64,000 nucleotides of DNA from Streptomyces sp. NBC_01275 (GTDB lineage Bacteria; Actinomycetota; Actinomycetes; Streptomycetales; Streptomycetaceae): positions 310,001 to 374,000 of the forward strand of contig NZ_JAPEOZ010000001.1 in assembly GCF_026340655.1 (NCBI RefSeq), written 5' to 3'. Of this stretch, positions 1 through 8,496 are shown piece after piece. The notes beneath the pieces were generated by a model. That model was not told the origin of the DNA. It ran no database searches and saw nothing but the letters and a program-made list of their open reading frames with translations. Every line of letters begins with the position of its first letter. Position 1 is the stretch's first letter. The translations under genes and the position numbers were made by a program.

Positions 1-382
1 AAGCTTCATGACCAGCCCTGACTGCCCGTTGGCCCCATACACGACAAGGCAAGTACGGGGCCAACCACAGCACCAGGTGCTTCGGCAGGCGGGGCTTCGG
101 CCTGACTCGGCTGGCAGCTCACGGAGGCGACGCGCAGCGCCTGACTCCGGGACGGCGTCCCCGGGACGCGGCTCCGGCTGGCGGGCCTCACCCGGCAGCA
201 GCCGGAACGGAGCTGCGTGGTCTCCGCCTGGCCGGCATGGCGTCTTCGGCAGACGGCAGTCGACCATGACGTAACACACCAGCAATCAGCCTTTATGAGG
301 ATGTGCTTTCTTAAGCCAGGAGACAGGCCTGCGGCAGCGATAGGCCCCGCTTCCACCCCATGTCTGATCCCCGCCTTCTGGT
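1..382. other. Left-edge stretch without a supported gene
   Basis: Open frames exist on both strands, but their products are arginine/serine/proline-rich with no recognisable motif, as expected for shadows in GC-rich DNA. I see no RNA gene, repeat or clear terminator. The stretch lies downstream of the minus-strand reductase gene that ends at 383. Confidence 0.5.
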
Positions 383-1135
383 TCAGTCCTGAGCAAGAGT
401 CGCGCGGGCATCGCCCGCGGAGCGCCGTACTGCGGTGTCGGTCAGTTCCTTCACCCTGTCTGCGGGTACCGGGAGGCCCGGGGTCTCGGAGAACCAGCGC
501 CACATCTCCGCGTCGGTCAGCCCCGCGGGCTGTGCGGGCAGGTACGGCTGAACGTAGACGGGGGTGCCCGGCTCGCTGCGCCAGCTGTCGGCGAGGCGTC
601 CGGTGTCCACGGCGTCGTAACCCAGCGCGTCCAGAAGCTCAGCCACCTGCGCCTTGGCGGCCGCGTCGTCGCCTGCGACGGGCAGCGCACTGCGGTCGTC
701 GGCGCCGACCGGCCGGGCGGAGCTGAACAGGCGGACGAAGTCGATGTTGTTGAAGGCTTTGACCACCTGGGAGTCGGCCAGGTGCCACTGGACCAGGGCG
801 CTGGAGGTCTGCTCGCCGGCGTCGAGCTCGGCGATCCGGTCGTCACGCTCGGGGTAGTAGTTCATGGTGTCGATGACGGTCTTGCCGGCCAGGGCTGCGG
901 CGGGGAGCTGCTGGTAGGTGTTCAGCGGGACGGTCGCCACGACCAGGTCGCCGGCCTCTGCAGCCTCCGTGGGTGTGGCCGCGCGTGCGCGCTCGCCGAG
1001 TTCGGCGACAAGGTCGGTGAGGGTCTCGGGGCCGCGGGAGTTGCTCAGTACGACATTCAGGCCGGCGGCGACGGCGAGACGGGCCAGTGCGCTGCCGATG
1101 TTGCCGGCGCCGATGAGTCCGAGGGTCTTGGCCAT
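383..1135 (-). CDS. NADPH-dependent F420 reductase-like NAD(P)-binding oxidoreductase
   Basis: The 250-residue product opens with a Rossmann nucleotide-binding loop (GAGNIGSA, residues 10-17). The next strand ends in SNSRGP, as in the coenzyme F420-dependent NADP oxidoreductase family. That family moves hydride between NADPH and F420 or a related acceptor in the cytoplasm; some members act only as generic dehydrogenases. Length fits the family (about 210-250). The ATG at 1135 has GGAGA about 9 nt upstream. The gene stands alone, next to a decayed SDR, so its physiological partner is unknown. Family assignment is good; the F420 substrate is not proven. Confidence 0.8.
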   Translation of the reverse strand: MAKTLGLIGAGNIGSALARLAVAAGLNVVLSNSRGPETLTDLVAELGERARAATPTEAAEAGDLVVATVPLNTYQQLPAAALAGKTVIDTMNYYPERDDRIAELDAGEQTSSALVQWHLADSQVVKAFNNIDFVRLFSSARPVGADDRSALPVAGDDAAAKAQVAELLDALGYDAVDTGRLADSWRSEPGTPVYVQPYLPAQPAGLTDAEMWRWFSETPGLPVPADRVKELTDTAVRRSAGDARATLAQD

Positions 1136-1199
1136 GGGTCATGTCTCCATTTCGGTGGGTAGGAGTGGGATCGCGATGTGAGATTTCGGCTGCGCGGGC

Positions 1200-1759
1200 T
1201 CACGCCTCTGTCGTGCGCCACGGCTGACAACTGATCCAGGCGGCACCGTCGGTGAAGAGGACGGCGACGGCGAGGTCGGCGGGTTTCCCCCTGGTGTGTC
1301 TGCGGGTGTACTGCAGTGGCATGGCCTGCAACTGCCGACGGTCGTGCTGTGGCTGGGTCTCGGCCACGGTCAGGTCTGCTTGCGGTCGGACGTGTTGACG
1401 ATGACACCACCGTCCTGCCTCAACCGGCGCGGCAGGGTTCGCGTCGTGAGGACCGCTGCCGCCCCGCCAGGTCCAGCGCCCGCAGGTCGCTGTCGCGACC
1501 GAGGGGTGATGCGCAGAGATCGACTCCGGCGTCACTGCTGCTCGGCCGACGCCTGGACCGAGCCTCGTCACTGATGTCGAACTCGACGGCGATCGCGGAC
1601 GACAGTCTCCTGTCAGCCCCGCTGACGGTCGCCGCTGGCGCGACGTTGGTGTCGCGACAACGACCGCGGCGCCCTCCTCGGCGAGCCGCTCGGCCGTGGC
1701 CGGCCGATACCAGGCACGCCGTCAGCAATGACGCTCCTCTCGGCCTGCAGACGCCCCAT
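1200..1759 (-). pseudogene. Decayed short-chain dehydrogenase/reductase (SDR)
   Basis: No single frame is intact, but joining frames recovers an SDR. The start MGRLQ is at 1759. It is followed by GIGR, and after a frame change by ATAERLAEEGAAVVVA, the usual N-terminal SDR helix and strand. Another frame gives AVEFDISDEA, and the 3-prime end reads GKPADLAVAVLF then GAAWISCQ, the classic SDR C-terminal stretch. The remnant spans about 560 nt against about 750 for an intact SDR, so it has frameshifts and an internal deletion. It lies divergent to the TetR gene at 1887, with a palindromic operator between, so it was probably that repressor's target. Confidence 0.7.
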
Positions 1760-1812
1760 GGTTCTCTCCCTCGCTGCACTGAAGCGCCATTTTTGGACCA
1801 TTGGCTTCTTAA

Positions 1813-1827
1813 TGACACTTGGTGTCA
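1813..1827. promoter_or_regulatory. TetR operator candidate TGACAC-TTG-GTGTCA
   Basis: A perfect 6-bp inverted repeat with a 3-nt spacer lies in the divergent region between the SDR pseudogene and the TetR gene. Close relatives of the same word occur at 11136-11150 (TGAAACTGAGTGTCA) and 11916-11930 (TGACACTCAGTTCCA), both beside the paralogous TetR gene. That recurrence supports a shared operator. Confidence 0.65.
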
Positions 1828-1874
1828 CATCGAAAACTGTAGCTCATTATTGTGGGTCGAGTTCAAGGGTGAGG

Positions 1875-1889
1875 TAGGATCGCGGGGTG
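1875..1889 (+). promoter_or_regulatory. Possible -10 box with a leaderless GTG start
   Basis: TAGGAT at 1875-1880 ends 6 nt before the GTG at 1887, and no purine-rich ribosome-binding site precedes that codon. A -10 element this close implies transcription starting at or near the start codon, common for regulators in Streptomyces. A weak -35 (TTGTGG at 1850-1855) is spaced 19 nt away. Confidence 0.35.
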
Positions 1890-2486
1890 ACTGGAGCAGT
1901 ACGTACGAGCACGCGAGACATCGCGCGGGCCGCCATCCGGTCGGAACTGGCCCACGTGGCCTTCGACCTGTTCCGCCGTGAGGGCTTCGAGAAGGTCACC
2001 GTCAACGACCTGGCCGCGGCCGCGGCCGCCGGAGTGTCCCGCAGCACTTTCCTGCGCTACTTCGGCAGCAAGGAGGATGCCGTCCTCGGCGCCGTTGACG
2101 CTCAGGGCGAGCAGATCGCCGATGCCGTACGGGCCCGGCCCGCCGACGAGGACGACTGGACGGCATTGCGGCGCGCACTGGACACCGTCATAAGGCCCCA
2201 CCGCCAGGACACGGACGGCGCACTCGCAATGTCCCAGCTCATCATGCAGACGCCCGCTCTATGTGCCCGCAGCCAGGAGAAACAGAGCGGCTGGCGCCCC
2301 GCCATCGCGCAGGCGCTCGCCGAACGCGACGACCCGGCCCGGCCTCCCACCCTGGGCCCTCTGGTGCGAGCCGCCGCCGCGGTGGATTGTCTGAACATCG
2401 CGGTCAACCACTGGACCGCCTCCGACGGCCGCTGCGACCTCGACGACCTGCTCGACGAAGCCTTCGCCGCACTCGCCCCGCGCTGA
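1887..2486 (+). CDS. TetR-family transcriptional repressor (paralogue of the gene at 11186)
   Basis: The 199-residue protein has an N-terminal TetR helix-turn-helix: AFDLFRREGFEKVTVNDLA, then GVSRSTFLRYFGSKEDAV at about residues 45-70. The C-terminal ligand domain ends LLDEAFAALAPR. It aligns closely along its whole length with the regulator at 11186-11818, including ADEDDWTALR, TPALCAR and the C-terminal LLD-AFAAL. Differences include an extra AA before GVSRST. GTG at 1887 appears leaderless. The divergent SDR pseudogene and the palindrome at 1813-1827 suggest autoregulation and a now-broken target. Confidence 0.9.
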   Translation: MTGAVRTSTRDIARAAIRSELAHVAFDLFRREGFEKVTVNDLAAAAAAGVSRSTFLRYFGSKEDAVLGAVDAQGEQIADAVRARPADEDDWTALRRALDTVIRPHRQDTDGALAMSQLIMQTPALCARSQEKQSGWRPAIAQALAERDDPARPPTLGPLVRAAAAVDCLNIAVNHWTASDGRCDLDDLLDEAFAALAPR

Positions 2487-2795
2487 ACAAGACGGATCGG
2501 ATCGGAGGACTCGAGTCGCACGCACGGACGGCGCCCCACTCGATGCCGCGGGGCGCGCCGCCGTTGGTCGATCAGCCGGCGGATGACAGCGGGCGGGCTC
2601 GAGGTTGGCAAAAACGGTCGATGCGGGCGGCCGTCGACGGGCCTTCCGGACCCACGACCGACGCGCGTGCGGACCGCGGCAGCGGGCGCCGCAGCAACCG
2701 CCCCGCAGTTCGGAGGTAGGACCCTCGCACGCCACATCCCGGCGGGCACCGACCCGCCTGCACCGACAGCGCACGGGCCATAGCCGGAGCCCGCC
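2487..2795. other. Intergenic, no feature recognised
   Basis: About 310 nt separate the TetR gene from the PAS/PP2C gene. Overlapping open frames encode low-complexity Arg/Ala/Pro peptides with no known motif. No convincing terminator hairpin with a T-run was found. Confidence 0.4.
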
Positions 2796-5282
2796 TTGTC
2801 GGCAGACGCGTTCGGGGCCATCGTAGGCTATGACACTTACGGCAAAACGGTCAGGATGATCATCATGGGTGTCACATTCGATCGGCTCGTTCCTGGACCG
2901 CCTGGCGCCGACAAAAACACGTCCGCCGTCGTCGTCATGACGGACCCGAGCGGCCGCGTGACCTGTTGCAGCCCCGCGGCGCAGCGACTGCTCGGATACG
3001 CCCCTGCGGAAGTCATCGGCAGGCCCGTGGCCGAGTTGCTCTCCGAGGACGGCACGCGATTTCGTGACCGGGAGGGACGGGGGCTCAGTGCGGAGGCGCG
3101 TCTGGGTTTGCTGCAGGACGGTGAGCGGGAGGTCGGTTTTGCACTCACAGCCGTGACCACCGAGCGAACCGGCGTGGTGACGGAGAATGCTGATGCCCGC
3201 AAGGAAGAAGCCCTCATGCGGCGGGAGTTCGACCAGTACCCCACCGCTCTGGTGATCTACGATCGGGATGGTCGGCTGCTGCGGATCAACGAGAAGATGG
3301 CGGAAGTGATCGGCCGTCCCGAGGACGAAGTCCGCGGCCTGCACCTGACCGAATTCCTGCAAGGGCCGACGTTCGAGGAAGCCGAGCGGCGGGTCCTACG
3401 GGTGGCAAAGACCGGTGAGCCGGACTACATGGAGCACGAGGTCAGTACACCGCCCGGAAGCAAGGCGCACCCTTGGGTCGCCCAATTCTTCCCGCTCAAG
3501 GACGCGGCCGGCGAGGTGAGTGCGGTGAGCCTGGCGGTGTACGACTACACCCAGCAGCATTACTCACGGCAACGGCTACAACTGCTGAGCGAGGCCAGGA
3601 CCCGCATCGGCACCACCCTTGACGTGGCCGGGACGGCCCGGGAACTGGCCGAGGTCGCCGTTCCCCGCTTCGCCGACTTCGTCACCGTCGACCTGTTCGA
3701 CGCCGTTTTCCAGGGTGAGCAGCCCGGTCCCGTTCTCGCCGGCCGTGGTGCGGCGCTGCGCCGGGCCGCGAACCGGTCTGTTTACGAGTGGGCGGGGGAG
3801 GCCGCACTTTCCGTCGGCCAGAGCCAGGTCCATCTATCGTCTTCTCCTGTCACCCGCTCCGTCATCACTGGCCGTGCCGAACTGCATGGCATCACCGACC
3901 CGGAGATCGTCGGTTGGCTCGCCGATGATCCGGTACGCGCGGACCTGTGCCGCAGGTATGGGGCGCATTCGCTGATCACAGTGCCGATCCGCGCCCGGGG
4001 CACGACCCTGGGTACGGTCCTGTTCCTGCGCCATGCCGCATGTCCGGAGCCCTTCAGCCTCGAGGATCTGGCGTTCGCGGAGGACCTGGTCGCCAGGGTC
4101 GCGCTCCACGTGGACAACGCCCGCCGGTACACGCGCGAACGTGGCATCGCGCTGGCGCTTCAGCGCGCCCTGCTGCCCCCGAGCCCGATCCCCCATGCCG
4201 CGGTGGAGATGGCCGCCCGCTACCTGCCGGCGGGCGGCGATGCCGAGGTGGGCGGCGACTGGTTCGACGTGATTCCGTTGCCCGGCGCACGGATCGGCCT
4301 CGCAGTCGGCGACGTCGTCGGGCACGGCATCAACGCCGCCGCCACCATGGGGCGCCTGCGCACCGCCGTGCGGACGCTGGCGGACGTCGACCTGCCTCCG
4401 GACGAGCTCCTCACCCACCTCGACGACATGGTGACCCACGCCGCGTATGAGCGTGAGGCGGAGAGCTCCAAGAGCGTCGGCGACATGGGCGAGTCTTCCG
4501 GGGACGTCGGGGCGAGCTGCCTGTACGCGATCTACGATCCAGTCTCCCGCACCTTCTCCATGAGTCGGGCGGGCCATCCCGCCCCGATCCTGGTCCATCC
4601 GGACGGCACCCCACGCGTCCTCGACCTGCCTGCCGGCCCGCCGCTCGGCCTGGGCAGCCTTCCCTTCGAGGCAACCGACATCACGGTGCCCGAAGGCAGC
4701 CTGCTGGCCGTGTTCACCGACGGGCTCCTCGAGACGCGCGAGCACGACATCGATGAACGGCTCGATACGCTCTGCCGCGTCCTGGCCCGTCGCGTTCCCA
4801 CGCTGGAAGCTCTTTGCGACACGGTCCTGGAGACACTGCGGACCGAGTCCCAGGCCGATGACATAGCACTGCTCATCGCTCGCACCCGGGCCCTCCACCA
4901 GGACCATGTCGCCTCCTGGGAGATCCCCGGTGATCCGGCTGCCGTGGCCGAGGCTCGCAAGCATGCCTCCGACTGCCTCACGGCATGGGGGCTTCAGGAG
5001 TCCGCCTTCGTGACCGAGCTGGTGGTCAGCGAACTGGTCACCAACGCCATCCGTCACGCCGCCGACCCGATACGGCTCCGGCTGATCAAGGACCAGTCGC
5101 TGATCTGCGAAGTCTCCGACGGCAGCAGTACGAGCCCGCATCTGCGCCGGGCACGCCTGTCCGACGAGGGCGGCCGGGGCCTTTTCCTCGTCGCCGAGTG
5201 CACCGAACGCTGGGGCACTCGCCACACCCGCGACGGCAAGATCATCTGGGCCGAGCAGCGCCTCGTGCCCTCCCCCGTATGA
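2796..5282 (+). CDS. PAS-PAS-GAF-SpoIIE-type PP2C phosphatase with C-terminal HATPase domain
   Basis: Multidomain cytoplasmic signalling protein, 828 residues from this start. PAS 1 lies at about 42-90 (SAVVVMTDPSGRV, LLGYAPAEVIG). PAS 2 lies at about 140-255 (ALVIYDRDGRLLRIN, EVIGRPEDEV), and a GAF domain at about 266-440. The SpoIIE/RsbU phosphatase domain at about 458-698 has GGDAEVGGDWFD and GDVVGHG, which carry metal-binding aspartates. An anti-sigma-type HATPase domain at about 706-825 has the N-box ELVTNAIRHA. Such proteins typically dephosphorylate anti-anti-sigma factors and may also phosphorylate them. TTG at 2796 has GGAG 6 nt upstream; ATG at 2856 or 2865 is an alternative and would remove 20-23 residues. 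No sigma or anti-sigma gene is adjacent. Confidence 0.9.
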   Translation: MSADAFGAIVGYDTYGKTVRMIIMGVTFDRLVPGPPGADKNTSAVVVMTDPSGRVTCCSPAAQRLLGYAPAEVIGRPVAELLSEDGTRFRDREGRGLSAEARLGLLQDGEREVGFALTAVTTERTGVVTENADARKEEALMRREFDQYPTALVIYDRDGRLLRINEKMAEVIGRPEDEVRGLHLTEFLQGPTFEEAERRVLRVAKTGEPDYMEHEVSTPPGSKAHPWVAQFFPLKDAAGEVSAVSLAVYDYTQQHYSRQRLQLLSEARTRIGTTLDVAGTARELAEVAVPRFADFVTVDLFDAVFQGEQPGPVLAGRGAALRRAANRSVYEWAGEAALSVGQSQVHLSSSPVTRSVITGRAELHGITDPEIVGWLADDPVRADLCRRYGAHSLITVPIRARGTTLGTVLFLRHAACPEPFSLEDLAFAEDLVARVALHVDNARRYTRERGIALALQRALLPPSPIPHAAVEMAARYLPAGGDAEVGGDWFDVIPLPGARIGLAVGDVVGHGINAAATMGRLRTAVRTLADVDLPPDELLTHLDDMVTHAAYEREAESSKSVGDMGESSGDVGASCLYAIYDPVSRTFSMSRAGHPAPILVHPDGTPRVLDLPAGPPLGLGSLPFEATDITVPEGSLLAVFTDGLLETREHDIDERLDTLCRVLARRVPTLEALCDTVLETLRTESQADDIALLIARTRALHQDHVASWEIPGDPAAVAEARKHASDCLTAWGLQESAFVTELVVSELVTNAIRHAADPIRLRLIKDQSLICEVSDGSSTSPHLRRARLSDEGGRGLFLVAECTERWGTRHTRDGKIIWAEQRLVPSPV

Positions 5283-5289
5283 ACGGGAT

Positions 5290-5643
5290 TCAATGCACAG
5301 ACGCGAGCTGTTGCATCAGCCCACGTACCGGCACGCCAGATATGAGCGAGGCATGTGCGCCTCGCCTGCCTGACGAGCGGAGGCAGTCCTGCCACCAGGG
5401 CGACACCATGGCAATGGCCTGTTGCGGGTCGAGGCGCATGTCCATGGCCGGCCGTATTGGTCCCGCCAGGTAGGTAACCGCATCACCCAGCGTCATCACG
5501 CCATCGGCCCCCACGATGCTGCGGCCGTTGCCGCAGCGGGCGGTTGGTCGGAGAGCTGGCCGTCCTGGACTCCCCACATGCGCACCGCCCCGCACGGCGG
5601 GGAGCAGCCCGCCCCCCCCATTACCGTCTTCGCAACCCCGCAA
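5290..5643 (-). CDS. Possible small hypothetical protein
   Basis: The open frame is 117 codons. The part from about 5500 downward (MTLGDAVTYLAGPIRPAMD onward) has moderate GC third-position bias and a non-repetitive composition. That makes it more gene-like than the Arg/Pro-rich first 45 codons. No family is recognised. An internal ATG near 5496 could be the true start. It could equally be the tail of a decayed gene. Confidence 0.25.
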   Translation of the reverse strand: MRGCEDGNGGGGLLPAVRGGAHVGSPGRPALRPTARCGNGRSIVGADGVMTLGDAVTYLAGPIRPAMDMRLDPQQAIAMVSPWWQDCLRSSGRRGAHASLISGVPVRGLMQQLASVH

Positions 5644-5694
5644 CGGGGCTACCGGCCTTCGGAGTTGGCATGACTACCTCCCCTTGTCAACCAC

Positions 5695-5800
5695 GACTGG
5701 CTCGCCCATGACCGTCCGGCCCGGTACGAGAGCGTCCAGTCGACGGTGCGGGTGCCGATGCGCGACGGCAGCAGGACCTGGGGCGACGTCCCCGGTGCTG
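5695..5800 (+). pseudogene. Possible N-terminal remnant of a CocE/NonD-type hydrolase
   Basis: One frame reads DRPARYESVQSTVRVPMRDG and continues S-R-T-W-G-D-V-P. The VRVPMRDG element resembles the N-terminal strand of CocE/NonD (S15-like) alpha/beta hydrolases, which normally continue with R-L-x-A-D-L-Y-x-P. Nothing downstream matches the rest of the family (no nucleophile elbow), so at most a fragment survives. The evidence is one short motif. Confidence 0.3.
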
Positions 5801-5827
5801 GAGTAGCAGCGCCCGGGGCGCGAACGT

Positions 5828-5863
5828 CGTTGGGTCGCAGCGCAGTTGTACTGCGACCCAACG
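5828..5863. repeat. 13-bp perfect inverted repeat (hairpin)
   Basis: CGTTGGGTCGCAG at 5828-5840 is followed after 10 nt by its exact reverse complement at 5851-5863. No T-run follows on either strand. It could be a hairpin-type terminator between the convergent PP2C and FadR-type genes, or a protein-binding or mobile-element relic. Confidence 0.6.
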
Positions 5864-5979
5864 GATACGCCCAGACCCGAATCAAGCAACTCCTGTCCGT
5901 GACCTCGTCCCTTCGCCCGCAATACAGACCTGAGCCACGAGGCGACGCATTGGAGCAGAACGCAACGGGCACGGTCGAG

Positions 5980-6651
5980 TCACTCGGCGTCGCCGAGGAG
6001 AGTGCGGCGGACGTGCCGTAGGTGACTTTTCATCGCCTCGCGTGCGGCTTCCGCGTCCCGTTCCTTGACGGCGGCGACGATCTGCTCGTGCTCGTCGCAG
6101 TAGCAGCGGTGACGCTGGGCGTCGAAGGTCCGCTTCTTCAGGCCGCCCCACACGGGCTGGCGTCGCGCTGCCACGAGCAGCGAGCTGACGTTGATCAGGA
6201 CCGCGTTGTGTGTGGCCAGGGCGAAGCTGTGATGCAGCGAGGTGTCCCATCGTTCGAACTCCTCCGAGGTGGCAGCCTGCTCTCCGCCGCGCAGGCAGCG
6301 CTCCATCTCGGCGACGTCGGGGCCGGTTGCCGACAGGACGGCGAGCGGCATGAGTTCGGGTTCGAGGGCCATGCGGGCGGCCATGATCTCCGACGGGCTG
6401 GGGTGATCGTGGCCTTCGGGGGTTGCGGTCCCGTCGAGGGCGAGGAAGGTGCCCCGCCCGACGTGACGCAGGACGATGCCGCGACTTTCGAGGTCCTCCA
6501 GAGCGGTCCGTACCGCTGCGCGCCCCACACCGACGGCAGTGGCCAGGTCACGTTCAGTGGGCAGACGGTCACCGGGCTTGAGTCCGGCGTCGACAATGTG
6601 CCGCTGAATGTGCCTGAGAACGCTGGCCGTTGGGCCGACCGGATGGCTCAT
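5980..6651 (-). CDS. FadR/GntR-family transcriptional regulator
   Basis: The 223-residue protein has an N-terminal winged helix: GLKPGDRLPTERDLATAVGV, then RAAVRTALEDLESRGIVLR (about residues 24-60). The all-helical FCD-like domain at about 85-215 carries conserved Asp/His positions (ERWDTSLHHSFALATHN). FadR-type regulators usually repress neighbouring catabolic genes and release DNA on binding a carboxylic acid. ATG at 6651 is preceded by GGAGGGG. It diverges from the FAH-hydrolase fusion gene, and the shared intergenic region carries repeated ACCAAT/ATTGGT words, so control of that operon is likely. Confidence 0.9.
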   Translation of the reverse strand: MSHPVGPTASVLRHIQRHIVDAGLKPGDRLPTERDLATAVGVGRAAVRTALEDLESRGIVLRHVGRGTFLALDGTATPEGHDHPSPSEIMAARMALEPELMPLAVLSATGPDVAEMERCLRGGEQAATSEEFERWDTSLHHSFALATHNAVLINVSSLLVAARRQPVWGGLKKRTFDAQRHRCYCDEHEQIVAAVKERDAEAAREAMKSHLRHVRRTLLGDAE

Positions 6652-6665
6652 GCCCCCTCCTCACC

Positions 6666-6792
6666 AAACCAATGCGGACCAATACTAGCACCACCCCAAA
6701 CCAATTACCGGCCGGTAGGTCATTGACCGACGCGAAACGCGTACTTAAGGTCACCGATACGAACCGATAGCCAAGATTGGTTCCAATTGGTT
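6666..6792. promoter_or_regulatory. Divergent promoter region with repeated ACCAAT / ATTGGT words
   Basis: Between the FadR-type gene (start 6651) and the fusion gene (start 6802), ACCAAT occurs on the plus strand at about 6668, 6678 and 6700. The inverted form ATTGGTT occurs at 6776-6782 and 6786-6792. The last copies form nested dyads (ATTGG-TT-CCAAT at 6776-6787, CCAATTGG at 6783-6790) directly over the ribosome-binding site of the fusion gene. This pattern fits a multi-site operator for the divergent regulator. Confidence 0.6.
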
Positions 6793-6801
6793 GGAGGGCC
6801 G

Positions 6802-8460
6802 GTGCGGTACGCACGGATTCACACCACCGACGGCGTGCGCGTGTGCGCGGTGGACGAGCAGGGGACCACACGAGCGATCCGCTTCGCCGACACCGGCGAG
6901 TGGATCACGGAGTTGCAGCAGATCATCGCCGCCGGGCCGACGGCCGGGAAACGTGTGCAGGTCGACGGCCAGGCCGCGGACGGCAAACTGCTTGCGCCTC
7001 TGGTGCCGCACCGCAACGTCTTCTGCGTGGGACGCAACTACTCCGAACACGCCGCCGAGTTCGCCCGCAGCGGGTTCGATGCCACCGGGTCGGCCGACGG
7101 GCAGCACATCCCCCAGCACCCGGTGGTGTTCACCAAACCCGCCGCGTCGGTCATCGCCTCCGGCGATGTGGTCGATCCCCACACCGACATCACCTCCGCA
7201 CTGGATTACGAAGGTGAGATCGGCATCATCATCGGGCGCCGCTGCTCGAAGGTCTCGCGCGAAGAGGCTCTGCAGTACGTGTGGGGCTACACCTTGATCA
7301 ACGACGTGACCGCACGGGATCTGCAGCGTGATCACAAGCAGTGGTTCATCGGCAAGTCCCTGGACACGTTCTGCCCGATGGGCCCGTGGGCGGTGAGCGC
7401 GGACGAGATCGACATCGAGGATCTGCAGCTGCAGACCCGGGTCAACGACGAGCTGCGCCAGGACGCCAACACCTCTCAGCTGATCTTCGATGTGCCTACC
7501 ATCATCGAAACGCTGTCGGCCGGCATCACGCTGGAGCCCGGCGACGTGATCGCCACCGGCACCCCGGTGGGTGTCGGGATCGGCTTCGACCCGCCCAAGT
7601 ACCTCACCACCGGAGACCGCGTCGTGGTGTCCGCGCCGGGCCTCGGCGAGCTGACCAACGTCATCGGCCCGGTACCGGGCCGCGACCGCCTGCAGTCGGC
7701 GGGTGCGGCGCGGCTGTTCGTGGAGAAGATCGGGCAGGGAACGCCCGTCGTGTTCATCCACGGCCTGGGCGGTGCCACGACCGTCTACGACCAGCAGGCC
7801 TCCGCGCTCGCCGAGACCCACACGGTGCTGCGGTACGACCTGTCCGGGCACGGACGCTCCCCGCGCGCCGGTGTCCCCAGCATTGCGGACTGGGTGGAGG
7901 AGCTGGTGGCACTGCTGGACGCCGAGGGCATCCAGGAGACGGCAGTGGTGGCCCACTCCATGGGGACCCTGGTGGCGTCCCACTTCGCGGCCGCGCACCC
8001 CGGCCGGGTCACCCGGCTGGCCCTGCTCGGGCCGGTGCGCGCCCAGAGCGAGCAGGCGCGGCAGGCCACCTTGGCCCGGGCCCGCACGGTGCGGGAAGGC
8101 GGCATGTCGGCCGTGGCCGACGCCATCGTGTCCGTGGCCACCTCTGAGACGACCCGCACCGAGCGGCCGCTGGCCGCCGCCATGGTGAGGGAGCTGCTGC
8201 TGGGACAGGACCCCGAGGGCTACGCCCTGGCCTGCGAGGCCCTCGCATCCGCCGAGGAGCCGGATTTCGCCGGCATCAAGGCGCCGGTGTTGCTGCTGAC
8301 GGGCAGCGAGGACAAGACCAGCCCCGTCGCCGTCAATGACGCGATCTTCTCCCTGCTGCCCAAGGCACGCCTGAAGGTCCTCGACGGGGTCGGCCACTGG
8401 CACACAGTCGAAGCCGCCGACCAGGTCACTCACGCACTGCAGGAATTCCTCACCCGCTGA
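6802..8460 (+). CDS. Fumarylacetoacetate-hydrolase (FAH) domain fused to an alpha/beta hydrolase
   Basis: One uninterrupted frame of 552 residues holds two hydrolase folds. Residues about 65-285 are a FAH/HpcE-type domain: NVFCVGRNYSEHAAEF, the metal-site element DYEGEIGIIIG near 135-145, GYTLINDVTARDLQ and DVIATGTPVGVG. Residues about 300-550 are an alpha/beta hydrolase: VVFIHGLGG, the nucleophile elbow AHSMG with Ser386, TGSEDKT with the probable acid, and GVGHWH with His532. Family FAH enzymes cleave or isomerise diketo/enol acids; the second domain resembles lactonases or C-C/ester hydrolases. GTG at 6802 follows GGAGGG; TTG at 6787 would overlap the operator. The fusion suggests consecutive steps of a ring-cleavage pathway. 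Confidence 0.88.
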   Translation: MRYARIHTTDGVRVCAVDEQGTTRAIRFADTGEWITELQQIIAAGPTAGKRVQVDGQAADGKLLAPLVPHRNVFCVGRNYSEHAAEFARSGFDATGSADGQHIPQHPVVFTKPAASVIASGDVVDPHTDITSALDYEGEIGIIIGRRCSKVSREEALQYVWGYTLINDVTARDLQRDHKQWFIGKSLDTFCPMGPWAVSADEIDIEDLQLQTRVNDELRQDANTSQLIFDVPTIIETLSAGITLEPGDVIATGTPVGVGIGFDPPKYLTTGDRVVVSAPGLGELTNVIGPVPGRDRLQSAGAARLFVEKIGQGTPVVFIHGLGGATTVYDQQASALAETHTVLRYDLSGHGRSPRAGVPSIADWVEELVALLDAEGIQETAVVAHSMGTLVASHFAAAHPGRVTRLALLGPVRAQSEQARQATLARARTVREGGMSAVADAIVSVATSETTRTERPLAAAMVRELLLGQDPEGYALACEALASAEEPDFAGIKAPVLLLTGSEDKTSPVAVNDAIFSLLPKARLKVLDGVGHWHTVEAADQVTHALQEFLTR

Positions 8461-8496
8461 CAATGGCATGAGCCGCTTGAAAGGAAGGTGACGAGG

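Larger units (their letters stand above)
5283..5979. other. 697-nt gap with possible gene remnants
   Basis: The gap separates the PP2C gene from the convergent FadR-type gene. It holds a possible small minus-strand frame (5290-5643), a plus-strand segment recalling a CocE/NonD hydrolase N-terminus (about 5695-5800) and a long perfect inverted repeat (5828-5863). Base composition is less regular than in the flanking genes, consistent with decay. Confidence 0.5.

Noticed and set aside
1..6. HindIII site at the very start of the window
   Set aside because: A single six-base restriction site is not evidence of a biological feature.
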